64,000 bases of DNA from Alopecurus myosuroides (GCA_028641055.1 CM054061.1:36455919-36519918), one strand, 5' to 3'; numbered from the stretch's first letter, positions 35,614 through 48,677 are shown. A program made the numbers and translations. The notes: generated by a model not told the origin, from the sequence alone.

Positions 35614-37470
35614 TATATACAGAGGAGAAGATACGATTCCTAATTTACTACGAGATCTATACGCTAATTGATGGCACATTCCATACATGCATCACGATAG
35701 ACCCGCGATATTATATGCTTGCGATACGATTTGCAGATTTTAACAATTATAGGTCGTAGTAGATCACATGCATTATTATGTGAGATACTCCTGGGAAGGA
35801 ATAATCCTTGTCGTGATAGAATTATTGTCCTCAAGGCGAAACAATCAGCAGGTACTTAAATAGAATCTTCCAGAGAGTAGTTAACATATAGGAATCGTGA
35901 TCTGACGTCTGCCACAAGTTGCCGTACTACCAATATTATACGAGCGTAAACCCGGCAAGTAATGATATACTCCAGAATCCAAAATGCAAGTTATGATATA
36001 CTCCGTCAAAATTAACAAGGCAAGTAAGAGATCGCTTCTTATGCATTATAATATGTTATATACTCCGGGTAGGAATGCGCACTATCGGAGGGAATTTTCC
36101 CCTCTTGGCAAAACAATCAAAGATTAGTAATAACCATGATATGCCACTCGTACTCCGACCAACTATAGGACAGCGCCATGTTGAAAAGTCGCTTTGTAGC
36201 CTGTTCCTCATGGATACCTTCAATTCTTTTTAGTTTGAAATCGACAATCCAAAATTTCAAAAAGTTTCGGAAATAATCCTAGATTTTCAAAATGATGTCT
36301 TCTAGAGTTCTGCAATTTTTTCAACTCGAAATAATTTGAATTCCTGTCTACACAAAAATAACATATTCTAAGAAATCAGAAATTTTCGAATCTTGAATTG
36401 TTCACCCACTCATATCCAGAAGTTTTTCATTTTTACACAGCTCAAAATACAAAATATTTCGGACCGGTAAAAACTATCATTGTCTACATTTAGGAAATTT
36501 GTTTGGAATTTTTGTATACCTTGAAATATAATTTGTCAATTTTTCAAAAAGGGTTCCATGCGCGCCGTCCTCCAGAATGCTGCAAGTGGGGTATTTTTTC
36601 GGCAGGAATAAAAGATGGCCTATTTTATTATAAGATGCTTGGTATCTTGTCGAAAATGAAAGCTATCGTATACTTCCTATAAACTAAGTTTCAAGTAAGA
36701 AATTTGCGTCTTAAAAGTATTTCCTAGGAAAACAAATATTATTATTTAAAATCACGCTTTATGGCCCAAATCCTCACGGGCTTCAATTATGGTCTGATTT
36801 GTATAAGAAATCTTTGAAGCGCTATTAAATTTTCACCGATGTGTATTTCAAGTTATCGCTATATCCGAGAAAATTGCATGTAACACCAACCTTTGGTGAC
36901 AAAGTTGTACAAAACACAGAAAACTAACTTCTATTGCAGCCGACCCCATCTTTTGAGCTAATTAGTTGCAGCCGGCCCAAATAAATAAATCAAGGCCCTT
37001 AACAGCCTGACCGACTAAATGTGCGTAGCTCCATATGTATGCATTTACACGCTACTTCTACTACCATAATTGTTTATTCAAGAAAATTGCAGGCAACACT
37101 AACCTTTGGTCACAAATTTGCACAAAACACACAAAAAAAGAACAATTTTCTTTTGCAGCTGACCCCATCTTTTGAGCTAATTACTTGCAGCTAGCTCAAA
37201 AAAAAATGAATACACTTAATATCGTGACTGCTCGTAGTCGTGTAGCTCAAGTGCTGGAGGCTGTGTAGTTTCGACGTTCCCCATACAGATTCTGTTCATT
37301 TTAAATCATTTTAACATGTAGTACAGTTGGTACTAGAGAATTCGTCTATCCACTATGAATATTTTAGAGTAATGTTAAATTTTAACAACTAATTTTAACA
37401 TGAGTAAGAAACGTTTTCCATCCACTATGGATATTTTAGAAGTTGGAACCGGTTAAACTATTTATATAAA
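35614..37470. other. Unrecognised AT-rich DNA
   Basis: No gene or transposon end is visible apart from a duplicated segment (36867-37200). Many short AT stretches occur; nothing coding can be supported. Confidence 0.45.
36867..37200 (+). repeat. Direct duplication of a ~125-bp segment
   Basis: Copy 1 begins at 36868 and copy 2 at 37081, both starting AGAAAATTGCA and sharing CCTTTGGTNACAAA, ACAAAACACA and CCCCATCTTTTGAGCTAATT, with about 213 bp between starts. The copies are diverged. Possibly part of a larger unrecognised element. Confidence 0.75.
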
Positions 37471-37481
37471 CTAGTAAAATG

Positions 37482-37499
37482 CCCGTGCGTTGCTACGGG
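37482..37499 (-). terminator. Helitron 3' terminal hairpin
   Basis: CCCGTGCGTTGCTACGGG can pair CCCGT with ACGGG around an 8-base loop, eleven bases from the terminal CTAG at 37471-37474. This hairpin serves as the rolling-circle replication terminator in Helitrons. Confidence 0.85.
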
Positions 37500-37837
37500 A
37501 TATGAGTAATTCATAGCTACAAGTCAATCGTATGTACGTTCCTACCATGATAATATTGAGACCATTACTGATGAAAGGATAATAGTAGTTAACGAAATTT
37601 TGAATCTAAAAAATAATGTTGGCGATATGTTCTTGTCCACATGAACATATTAATTACATAAAAGACTTTCCACGCTGAATATGTATTTCTCCGCATCACA
37701 TGATTATCACAATCCAGTTGATCTGCACAAGCAAGTAATAAATCTGAATATAAGTATGCATACAATTTAAAAATGATAAAAGTATGGTTACTGGATATTT
37801 AAGTGACAAATACCTCGCCTATGATGCCAGGATCTCT

Positions 37838-40800
37838 TTATAGACGATGTTGTTCGTACGTACCAACATGACAATTGGAGCTCTTTTTTTGGGTATCATC
37901 TGCGTTCTTTTTCGTATTACCACCATCTCGGATGACAAGAATCTTCACATTGTTTCTAGAGGTGGATCTAGATAGCGCAACATACAGCTGCCCGTGAGAG
38001 AACACCGACTCAGGCAAGTAAAAATCGGCATTTGGGATAGTCTGACCCTGTGCCTTGTTAACCGTCATGGCGAAGCTGAGCCTAATAGGAAACTGCTTCC
38101 TTGTGAACTGAAAGGGGAACATCTCCTAATCAGAGGGGAAAAGCGGGATCCTTGGCAAAAAAGATCCTCTTTCCAGCATGTTGTCCCAATACAATTTCTG
38201 CATCGATGACTTTCCTTTGGAATCCTCGGACCACCAGCCGCGTGCCATTGCAAAGCCCGTTCGCAGGATCGATGTTTCTGAGCAATATGACTGGACAGTT
38301 AATCTTGAGCTTCAACAAATGTGGGGGCAGCCCATTAGGGGTCAAAGTGTTTAGGAAATCAGATGGGTAGTAGTTATGAGGGTCATCCACCGCATTGTCA
38401 AAACTATGGTACACAATCTCATCTCCCTGGAATCTGTTGATCATCTTCAAATTAACTCTATCGACGAAATCATTTCTCGTTGACAAGATTGCTCTAGAGG
38501 TGATGTAATTTGGGTCTGACATGTTAGCACCAAGATCAGGAAACACATTTTCTATTAGTGTATCAAGATCACTGTTCTTCCCGGTACACGGCACACATAT
38601 CTCATCTGGAAAGCGGACGTCACCATCACAATTGGTCTCTTCCTTACCATCAACAATGCGCAATAGGTACTGTGCAAACCACGGGTCACTATGTGCCCTC
38701 ATATTGCGTACCACCTTGAGATGACGCATGCAGTCCCAAAGGTAAGACCTACGTAGGGATGCATCAATTATCTGAGCTCTCGATCCCTTACGAACAACTG
38801 GGAGGACCTATTTGAAATCTCCACCGAACACAACCCTCTTTCCACCAAACGGAAGGTTGGCTAGGCTCATATTATCTCTCTTTTCATCACTCATTACGTC
38901 GCGCATACTATTGTCCAGCGCCTCCACGGCTTGTCTCTTTGTCATGGAAGCTTCGTCCCAAATAATGAGTGAAGCTGACTTTAAGAGCTTGGCAGTCCCG
39001 CTCTGTTTAGTGAAGTTACAAACACCGCCATCATTGATGTTCAACGGTATCTTGAACCGTGAATGAGCCATCCTCCCTCCTGGCATTATTGAATCCGCTA
39101 CACCAGATGTAGCTGTTGCCACAACAATCTTTTTCTTTCCGCGTAACGTTGCGAGCAGTGCTCTATACAGAAAAGTCTTTCCGGTGCCTCCAAGTCCATC
39201 CACAAAGAACACACCACCCTTGTCTCCATCAACAACGGCCATAATTTCATCATAGGCAGAGCTTTGATCCGTATTAAGTGTGCCTGATAGATTTAAGTCC
39301 TCGTCGTTGATCTCGATGGTGGTTTCCTCGTAGATCTCCCTTTCCACACTGGTGGCACTGTCAAAGTCCTTATCGATTGTAGGAAGAGGAAAAGAACTTA
39401 TGTCCTTACCCATTGACTGGAGCATATTCCGGATATCAATGAGAACCATTTGCTCAGCTGCAACTTCTGATGTATTATTGTGGCGGTAATCTTCCGACAT
39501 TGCCTCGAAGTGTTTCTCCCATAGTCCGCGCACATCGGTAGGCTCACAAAATACCAATATTGTTGCAAAAATCCTTCGTAGAGACGACGGCATCTCGTAC
39601 AGTGTAGATTCAGTGAGGGAGTCATCCAATGTGTTGTCCCCTTCTATCAATCCCCTTCTCTCTGCAGCTTCACGGAAGGTTGGTAGGATTTCATCATCAA
39701 CCGTCCTTAGGTCCTCATAGGAGGTGGCCCCAGTGACATGGTTTAGAAGAACACACAAGTAGTAGCGTTCTCCCTCAGCTGGATGAGCGGACACAATTCT
39801 TCCAACTTTTCCACCTGTGTCGTATTTTCTTCTTCTCCAGTATTTTTCCTTACCTGTCTGCCAGGTATACCATTCGGGAAAGTCCATGTACAAGGTACAA
39901 CGAGCTTGAGAGTGCAATCTGTTTGCCTCAAAATACTCTGTAAGCATTGACTTCTCCACACCTTCACGGTTAAGTACTCCTTGGATATCTTGGCCCTGTT
40001 TGAATGACACCATGTGCATGTTTGGAAGATGGAGCTGCAGCTGCTCTCCATTGCCATCTGTCTTGTCAGCCTCTCTCATTGAAATAGACGCCCTATCATG
40101 GCCCTTGTATATGTACTTGAAGAGGTACTTAACGGCCTTTATGCTCCCACATGCCTCAACATTGATGTGGCAATTGAAATGGCGCAGAAGGTGAGGATTA
40201 TGTGGGAAAACCCACCTATTATCTAGCCATTCCTTTTGAACCATTACTCTGTGACCATCTTGACGTCTTCTATATAGAGGCTATGAGTCCTTTCCCTGTG
40301 TGGTAGCTGCACTGAAAGGGCGAGGATAGTGATTCTTGCAAGTAGTACGACCCTTTGTGCATGGACAAGAAGGGTTTAAAGTACCACATGGACCATGCAT
40401 CATGTGCTTCACGACCATCTTATACAATTCCGGGTAGTTCTTCTTGTTCGGGAGATCGGCTGAGATAAGACGGTCATACTGCTCGCGACACGTGAGTTTG
40501 TATTTTCCTTCCATGATCAGCAGGAAGTGTGCATGGGGAAGTCCTGTCTTTTGGAACTCCACCACATACACATAGGCCCGCACCTTGCCCAGGATATCTT
40601 TTTTCAACAACTTGTCCTTGAGTTCCTCTAGTTTTTCCCTAAAAACACGAACAACAAGGTCTGGACGATCCTGAGGTGTCTGGCCAGGGTAAAGTTCACG
40701 CTTGATCTCATCCCAGTTTGGATTGCACGTCATTGTAAGAAATATGTCTGGCTTGCCAAACTTCCATACCAAGGCCATAGCATCCATGTAGCGACGCCTC

Positions 40801-42232
40801 ATGTCCCGTGGACCACCAATAAATGACGTAGACAACACTGTGCGCTTTTCAACAGCATCTGTTCTACCCTCACCGGCATGGAAGCTATCCACTAAGCCTT
40901 GGTAAAGGTCTGCCCTTATCTTATCTTGATGGCCCCATATATAGTCCAATCTGGAGTTCTCGATCTTTATATATGTGTCAACAGCGAATTGCTGAAAAAG
41001 ACACTTGCCGTAGAGGATCGGGTTGAATATGCCAGGACGCATCTGGAATTTGCAGCAGTAGTAGTCCCGCACAGACACACATAGTCTGCCTCCAGCAGCT
41101 GCATAGAGAATAGAAAACGAGTAGTACTGAAGACGAGAGATTATGGTTCATACCATGTGCATGTAATAACTAATGTGAACACTAACCTGCATCATCAGCT
41201 AGGTTCTCGTCACGCTTGGAATTGAGAAGAATCAACATTATTACGACGAGCTAGACGAGCCGCCCGAGCTGCCATCACATCATCATAAGATTTGTCTACC
41301 TTCGGGATATCGGTATGCCACCCAAGCTCGCCTCTAGGGAAGAATAGAGGGTAGGACAAAGCGTCGTAGCATCCATGATAGGACTTGATACCATATATAT
41401 CTCTATTCTTCCCTTGAAGGATGACACTATGCTCAAACTGTCTTCTTCATTCGCTCCCCTCCACCCAGACAGCGGCTACTTCCGAAGTGGTCGGTGCATT
41501 GTATGTTCTCTGATCCATCCTTGGGTCAAGGTTTAGTGTGATATGATAGTCATCAACATCCTCAACTTTTCCCATACTACGAAGATGTTCAGAGTATGGG
41601 TTGTCACGAAGTATGTCCACAAGATGTGTGATCACTTCTTTGTCTTTCTCCAACTGCTCTTTGCGACAACTACGATACCTGTGCTCTAATCTAGGGTCGT
41701 CATCAAAGAAGTAGAGCTCTAGGTGACTCTGCTCCGAACCAAATTGTTTGCCAAATGACCGTATGTTGTGGTACATTTGGCCATGGGCACGGAATGTGTA
41801 GATAGGATGCATCGATGTGTTAGTGGTATCACTATCAAGGTGACAATATAGTGAGGTGAATGAGAAATGACCATTGAAAAACCTGATGTTGTCACGGAAA
41901 TGCCTAGCATCAGGGTCTGCACTCGTCCAAAGCCTCATGAGCTCGGGCGGTGTATCCAAGTTGGCTAGTTTGATCTTCCCTTTGCGGCAGCAAAACCCAG
42001 GGGTCTCATGCTCGAACTTCTTTGCACCACAAAAACCACAGTCCTCAACAAGCTTCAACATGTGAGTTTCTGTTGGCATTTTCTTGTACACCTCGTCGTA
42101 TGGGTCAGGGTCGCTTGAAACTGAATCAAATTCATTGTCGACCTCATTCATTTTAACATCCTCATCGTCAGTGTTATCTTCCGCAATCGTAGTTAAGAAC
42201 ATGACTCTCCAAAACATGTGTAATATATACAC
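37838..42232 (-). pseudogene. Helitron Rep (HUH) and PIF1-type helicase
   Basis: Minus-strand coding blocks in order. 42232-41447: N-terminal zinc-binding region (CGFCGAKKFE...CCRKGKIKL). 41446-41215: HGCYDALSYPLFFPRGELGW. 41078-40281: Rep with the HUH motif in GLPHAHFLLIM. 40244-38808: Y2-type tyrosine region (VKYLFKYIYKGHD), then helicase Walker A (GLGGTGKTFLYRALL) and Walker B (LIIWDEASM). 38729-38130 and 38122-37838: rest of the helicase with FAMTVNKAQGQTI and QLYVALSRS. Lesions I can see are in-frame TGA 41447-41449, TAG 40281-40283, TAG 38808-38810, and a frameshift near 38123-38132. At least one intron lies near 41.1-41.2 kb. Confidence 0.9.
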
Positions 42233-42698
42233 ACGATGACGGAAAATATGAGAAACTTACCTTGTCCTAGCAAACATGTAGCCTTCCTCATCTTCAGAGT
42301 CGTCCTCTAGTATGACGTCGTCGTCTCCATCTATCATATAATTACTTATGAACACATGTTTGCAATATGACGTGGAACGAACAAGGTGCCAAAAAAATTA
42401 CCATCATCATTGGATCTTGAGCAGGTTTGATGTATATGAGCAGTCTCAGGTGTTGGAGACATAGTTTCTACAAATAGAATATGAAATTATGATCATACAT
42501 CTGTTATCGGCTTATATTATTAGAGAAATTATGATCATACATCTGTTATAGACTAATAAAGTCATGAACATTACCATTGTTAATGACAACTGATTGTGCT
42601 GGCCGTTCAGAACCCTTGACGCATTCCATGGTCGTCAACGGGTTTTCGTCACTCGATGGAGTCTGGCTCTTCTTACAATTTTCATAAAATGCTTCGTT

Positions 42699-43921
42699 TC
42701 AGAGACCTAGCAACGCATGCCTTTCCCCAGGCGTTATGTTTTTTCTCTTTGATATATTACTAAGATTAATATCAGGGGTCTCTTTCTCTGACATTTGCTC
42801 CGCAACAGATTCTATATAAATAGGGGTTCCACCAAAATCGGGAATAGACCAATCAGACTTGGGTATGGAGGCATGAGAAGCAGATGCACCTACATGATGT
42901 TGAACCACCTCAGGGGTCCAACATGGGTTCTCCATGGCCATGGATTCACTGTTCAGACTTTTGCGCCGTGATGCGCGAAGAGCCTTCTTTGAACTCTTTT
43001 GGTTAGGAGTCATATTGGAATAATGGATCCTAGACCTTGCACGTTTAGCTTCAATTTGTTCTAGTATATAATGAGATGATAATTATAATAAGTAAGATTC
43101 TATCTCTATCACAATATTTTCCCATAATATTGGTATGTTAGATATGCGGTCCTTACCTGATAATGGTTTCCTTTGATGATAGGCTTCACGTCTTTTTGCT
43201 AGCTTTTCAGTTTTCTTATCGTTACTCATTTTTGCATATCGTTCCTTTTCCATCTGCCTCCTCTTCTCTATTGGATCTGCAGGTGGTGGCTGAATGAAGG
43301 ATGACGTGGGTCCATCGGTACTCATGTCAACTATATCTACATCACAGAAACAAAGCACATTATTAGCTCCACATAGAATTTTTTTGACAGTAGAGTTATT
43401 TTCACTTATTTACGAAATTGCATACGTACCGATCGTGATGATCTCTTGCTCTTGAAATGGCACATGAATTGATTTCCTCTGGTAGTTGTCATTTCTATGT
43501 AACCATTCAGGATCATCCTCATCAACCTCATTCTCCTTGTTTTTTGCCGATGATTTTCTCTTTTGACCGGCTTCACGTTGTTTTTTAAGAAACTCCTCTT
43601 TTTTAGTGCCATCCATTTGTGCGTATCGTTCCCTGTCTTGTTGCCTTTTCTGTTCCTTGGGATCTATGGGTTCTATTTGACTTTTGAATGTCATGGGTCC
43701 ATCATTACAACCATTGTTCATGTCAACAATATCTACAAAAAAAGTACCATGTGTATAGTGACATAAAAAAATACCATGTCGAAAAATTCACATTATTAGG
43801 GAATTAATTGCCTACTTACCCATAGGGAGATGTTGTTTCCCTTGAGAGCTCATATGAAATGATTGCATCTGGTATGCGTCATTATCAACTTGGGCCACAT
43901 TTTCCTTGTCCCCACCAGATT
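42699..43921 (-). pseudogene. Helitron N-terminal exons with repeated RERYAxM modules
   Basis: At least three exon-like segments (about 43921-43820, 43721-43410, 43358-43083) plus 43013-42699. Two carry related modules: KRQQDRERYAQMDGTKKEE and KRRQMEKERYAKMSNDKK, the basic RxRYAxM repeat common at the N-terminus of plant Helitron proteins. Two also end in related NDxYQ...SxHV text before a donor site. This suggests internal exon duplication. Exact splicing and the start codon are not resolved. They could alternatively be 3' exons of the neighbouring protease gene. Confidence 0.5.
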
Positions 43922-44047
43922 CTGATATGTATAAATAAATAAATAAATAATCATGAACTAAACATATATTACATACCTAATAATAATTTTAATTGTATGG
44001 TGAAAGTTACTAAATTGTACCTGTTGATCTCTGAGCAGGTCTTGTAT

Positions 44048-45595
44048 TTATTTTAGAGTTATACTGATTGGGTAAGGTTTGGAGCTTTGAACCCATACCT
44101 CTCTATTAGAAACAAAAAATAATGGAGTTCACCATAGGTTGTTTCGATACAGTAAATTGGCTTATTATAGTATGAAATTAATGGAACAAAGTTTAACTTA
44201 CTTAAGTGAATCGTCATTGTCAATGGACATGATATGGTTCCGAAGCATGGAAACAATATTATTCTTGGCCATCTTACGCACGTGCATGGAAGGCGTCGGG
44301 GCATTGGGTAACTCGGATGTATGTGATTTTTCAGTAGGCGGGTGATCATTCTTGTCCCACATTTCCACATCGCTTGTGTCAACAACTTTGTTCTCATTCA
44401 TATCATATTGTGGTGCTCCCCTAATCTCGTTGAAAACAAAATCATGTAAAATGATACGCAACTGCTTTCTAAAGAGTTTGATACCCTCCTGGAAGACAAA
44501 TAGTTGTTTAAAATATTATTAGTAGTGAGTTTGATCTGAACTTACACTGAGTTTGATCTGAACCTATGTTGTAGGATTAATACGTGCGTTATAGTGTGTG
44601 CAAGCTTGTGACCTGTCCAGTGCTCCATGAGTTTCAACAAGAACAGGCCGCATGATGAGCTGCAACATGTAAGAAATAATTACTAAATGAACACTTTTAG
44701 TAATCATGGGGCTAAAGATTTTAACATACCCATCTTTTTGCAATGGCTTTTGAATGCACTCAACCACTGGCCATCGAGTTACTTCTAGATCGGTCCACTT
44801 CTCACCAATTTGGAACTCGTGGTTTTCAGAAGCAATCATAAGATGCATCTGTAGCCCTTGAAGCTGTTAAACGATAGCGGGTATGAAATTACGTAAATAA
44901 TTTGTTATATGTCAATCATCAAGATGAGTATGGCTCAAATGTAAATGCTCACCGTAAGGTGCAGGTCTGGACGACTCGTTCGAGAACCAAATGAATCTAG
45001 CACATGTATGCAGCGTTGTTTTGCGTCGACGTTACATAGAATCCAATGATTTTTCATCTCGTTTATTGGGACGAATAGCTGGGGAAAAAATGCAAGATAT
45101 CGCTGCATTTTAGTGTAGAAAAATATTAACAAATAAAAACCATAAATTGTTGTACTTGCTATTACCATGTCATATTGCATGTAACTGAGTGCGCGTCGAA
45201 CAATCCTAGGATGATCTTCTTGGTCAATAGGAATTTTGCCGTCTCGCTTTAGTATTCCAGATATATGTGTGCTCTCAAGGAATACATGGCTACCTTCTCT
45301 GATATGTAGATGGTCTTGACCTCGTAGGTAATAAATATAGCCATTTATGACCTGTAGTTTGAAGCAAGTATCAGTTGACATGCAAAGAATATTCATTGGC
45401 ACAATGTAAGTACTGTATCTGGAAATGTGTGCTTACGTATCCGTCCAACCAACCATTGTCTTCGAAGAGACATTCTAAATCTTTGCGTTTCAAACATGCA
45501 TCATAGATGCGAACCAGTCTTATCTTTTCAGGGAGGGACATGAAGTAATCTTTAATTCTCGCATAATTACGATCTAAATCTAGCATCTCTTCCAT
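44048..45595 (-). CDS. Ulp1-like (C48) cysteine protease, seven coding exons
   Basis: Predicted exons 45437-45595, 45166-45351, 44953-45102, 44730-44863, 44584-44659, 44202-44488 and 44048-44102, all with GT-AG borders and consistent phase, give an uninterrupted 348-residue protein. It matches the catalytic core of SUMO/Ulp1-type peptidases: His134 (in MKNHWILC), Asp151 (HVLDSFG), Gln207 (LQKDG) and Cys213 (SSCGLFLLKLMEHW). His-Asp spacing (17) and Gln-Cys spacing (6) equal those of yeast Ulp1 (514/531/574/580). C-terminal text KLFRKQLRIIL is common in plant transposon-borne Ulp1 proteins. The start at 45595 (CCATGG) is the first ATG in frame; an upstream exon may add residues, since 45609 looks like an acceptor. 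Such enzymes process or remove SUMO-like modifiers; substrate here unknown. Ends about 130 bp from Helitron N-terminal exons on the same strand. Confidence 0.75.
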
Positions 45596-45934
45596 GGGCA
45601 CATCGCCATCTACATCAAAACAGACAAAAATCTAGTGCTAATAATTATTATATGTTATAAACCGAGTTAAGCACTTGTCTGTGTGTTCATTTTAACCTAC
45701 AACACATCCATGGTTCCATTTTTCTTTTTCGCAACAACACATCCATCTGCCTATATGATATTGTTTCTAGATTTAAACTAAAACAGATACATGTGTCTAC
45801 TAATTTAAACTAAAAAGGCCTTCGTAATATATTTTTCGGAAACCATGTAGATGGATAAGCATATGACAACCCACTTTCATGGTTAAGCATCATGACAGAT
45901 TATCATTGGGAGATTCCATGTTGTCATTACATAC

Positions 45935-46060
45935 CTCGAACCAGAGGGTTGGTGGTAATGATCTTGGAGGATTGGTGATGATCCAGTCGAGACGAACGGA
46001 GCTTGGGTAATGTGTTCGATGAGGATGTCTCGAGCTGGGGGAGGTGGTATTTAAAGGTAG
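45935..46060 (-). promoter_or_regulatory. Probable first non-coding exon and promoter of the protease gene
   Basis: Minus strand. TTTAAATACC near 46050 could serve as a TATA element. The transcript-like CT-rich stretch that follows ends at a donor GGTTCGAG|GTATGT near 45935. A 330-bp intron would join it to the acceptor at 45610. Confidence 0.35.
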
Positions 46061-48400
46061 GGAATTACCCGATGCAATTAATGGCTGGTTGAATACATGG
46101 GCATAAATCGCCGGTGATTGATGTTAGGGCATATATTGATTAGCATTTTGGCAGGGAAACCAACGTAACTTCTGGGATTTCCTCCCGTCCAGCGCAATAA
46201 TAATGACATAGATACTGGACCCATCCATCTCTTTAATCCCGTCAAAATATGGATGTATAAAATGTGTCTACTTGTATTTTTTTACTTATGATAATCCTTA
46301 CTGTAATATAAGGGGAAACTCTAATCATTCGTTTCAGATGAGAGGTTGCCAAATTGTGATGACAACCAGCCTTTCATCAGATGTGTCGATGGGCTTCTTC
46401 TCAAAGGATGAATATGATTTTATGGCACCCGTGCATCCAAAAACTAAAGAATCCCTGTCTGTAACCTTTTATTTCCAACTGAATATTATTTCATTTCATA
46501 CAGAATTGCTTCTTATGCTGCTGTGTTAACACTGATGAAGAAAGTAGTGCTTTATCACCAATCTACCGGTTCTGGTTTCTCATATTTGATTCTTATTTTG
46601 TCAGTAATGTATATTGATGAGGATTAAGCATACCTAAATATTATCTTCTTAGTACATCAAGTTTTAACTATCCTAAACATGTACTTTTGATTCTTAGTTA
46701 TACACTTGTACTGTTTATAGAGTACCATTTGATCTGATTTCTGTTTCGCCGATTGTTCCAGACAAATGTATCCATTTGCTTGACAATGTATGATATCTGC
46801 ATTTCCCAGTTGTAGTTCTGTACGCCTACTCTTGTTTGGATTACACGCAAGGTATTACAAGCACCAGTGGTTAACCATCTCTCACTCTTCTGCCGTCTAG
46901 TCTATCCCCAGCTGATATGGCGCCAATCTTGTTTGGATTACACGCGAGGTATTACAACATGTTATGGTTGGTGCAATGGACAGAAGAGCAAGTACACTAG
47001 AATGGCGGTGCATGATGCGGCCAAGTTCTCACCAAAGTGGCCGTGGATATGCTTCAACATTCTTTGTGTTGATCCTGCAGCCTATCCTTCAGTCCACAAG
47101 GTATGACCTTAATGATTGCTCACTTCCCTATTCATCGGTCCAATTGGGTTTTCCTTGTAGCTGGTATGTTCACCAAGTGCTCTCAGGTTTTGTCCGTTCC
47201 AAAATAACTAGACGACATGAAAGTTAGCTTCTGCCCTTTGATTGTTTCATCTCTTTCTTTTGTTGGCATCATACCATGATCTTTCCATTACACCCTTTTT
47301 TGAGTTTTTGCCACCGAAAAAAGCTAAGGAAAATAAAAAAAGAATGAATATTTTCTCCACTATCCTCTGTATGAATCTGATTCCTCTCTTGCCTGGATCT
47401 CACATGTTTCTCCTTTAATAGAAAGGAAAATCAAGGACTTTGAAGGAAACCTCGCATGAACTTCGTTTGTCTGTTCATATCTGAGTGGCAAACTAATTTG
47501 CTGAACTTGTCTTGACTGTAACGCACTGCTCAGTGGATGTGGAGGTGAGGCAGAGCAAGGTGATGGCCAGGGCGCCTGGCCAGAGCAACGCGATCACAAA
47601 CTGTTGGGAGAGCGCCTGGCCAGAGTGCCGTTGCTTCTGTTTTTGACCTGTTCCAATTTGTTTAGCGTGATGAAGGACATTACAGTTGTTTGAACTATTG
47701 TTTGTTCTTTGAATGCACGAGCTTGGTGGAATGGTCTAGCAGATGTTCTAGATTGCGCCAGGAAGACAACATTACCATACTGCGAGCCGCATGTGTTTAG
47801 ATTTCTAGGACATTAATGTTGATTGTATTTGCAAGGGTAAACCTGAAAAATGTGGTTGTTAATGTGTTGAGACCTTGTTCCTGATTGTAATTTTGGTCTA
47901 TTATTTGAACCTGGAGTATTAGGTGATGTGATCTGCCAGTTTCTGAATTCCTGAAATATGTGCTATAACTCAAATTTACTTGAATTGCAATGAAATTTTG
48001 ATTCGAACGAGTATTTGAGATTTGAATCTGGCCAGCTGTATGAAACTCGGCTTAAGAGTACAAATCCCAAGGTGAAACCATGTTCACGAAATAATTGGGT
48101 TGTAATAAAAGCCACAACCCAACTAGTGTAAAATAAAAAAAATCAAAGTAAATGGACTGAAATAGGCCTTAACCAGGAAGTAAATTGGACCTTGAAAATG
48201 ACCTGGCCTAGGGAATAAATGGAATGTATAAGGCCAAGGCCCACAAAGTAAAATTGTTGAAATGTTCACCTCATCATATTAATCCAATGAGAAATTGCAG
48301 TAAAAAGTAAATAGAGAAAACAAAAGAAATGGGCCGAAATGTTGGACTAGCCCATATAGACGACCAACATGGACTGGGCTGAATTAAATCCATGACCTTC
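46061..48400. other. Unrecognised DNA
   Basis: No domain-bearing ORF. A 31-bp motif, beginning TCTTGTTTGGATTACACGC, occurs twice (46829 and 46927, 97 bp apart). Plus-strand text near 46870-47100 is weakly exon-like but I recognise nothing. Probably the body of the element that ends at 48677. Confidence 0.4.
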
Positions 48401-48677
48401 TTATTTGGTCATAATTTTGCCACGTAGGATGAGCCACGTAGGATCTAACGTGTCTATGGCAGGATATCACATGACCAAATCAATTGGTCATAGGGTTATG
48501 ACCCCTCTGATTGGATCATATAGGCTATGACATTTCCGTAAAATTAGTCATTGACGATCAAATAAGACGCTCCGTATGTGACTTTCCATTTTTGGTGAAA
48601 AAGGGGTCATGATTGAAACTTCGTGACCTTGTAGTGAAAAAAATTGAAATTTATGTATCAACATATTTCTTGTAGTG
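48400..48677. mobile_element. CACTA-type terminal region (right end)
   Basis: The end reads CACTACAAGAAATATGT on the minus strand, a standard grass CACTA terminus. The preceding 270 bases have repeated short motifs (TTGGTCAT, GTCATNNCC, GACCTTG) as expected of a subterminal region. No matching left end was identified, so the element length is unknown. It abuts an LTR fragment at about 48683. Confidence 0.65.

Larger units (their letters stand above)
37471..43921 (-). mobile_element. Helitron encoding Rep/helicase (5' limit unknown)
   Basis: The 3' end on the minus strand reads hairpin CCCGT-loop-ACGGG, then GCATTTTACTAG, followed by T: the classic grass Helitron terminus with CTAG|T. Upstream on the same strand lies a full Rep and PIF1-like helicase coding region with N-terminal exons out to about 43.9 kb. 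No convincing 5' TC terminus was found; the element may extend to 46 kb or beyond and include the protease gene. The coding part has a few disabling lesions, so this copy is probably recently inactivated. Confidence 0.88.

Noticed and set aside
46290..46320. Candidate 5' end of the 37-46 kb Helitron (minus strand TCCCCTTATATTACAG)
   Set aside because: Starts with TC but the preceding base is not the expected A, and there is no second copy to compare.
46867..47106. Plus-strand 79-residue ORF
   Set aside because: Slightly exon-like composition but no domain, start context or splice partners.
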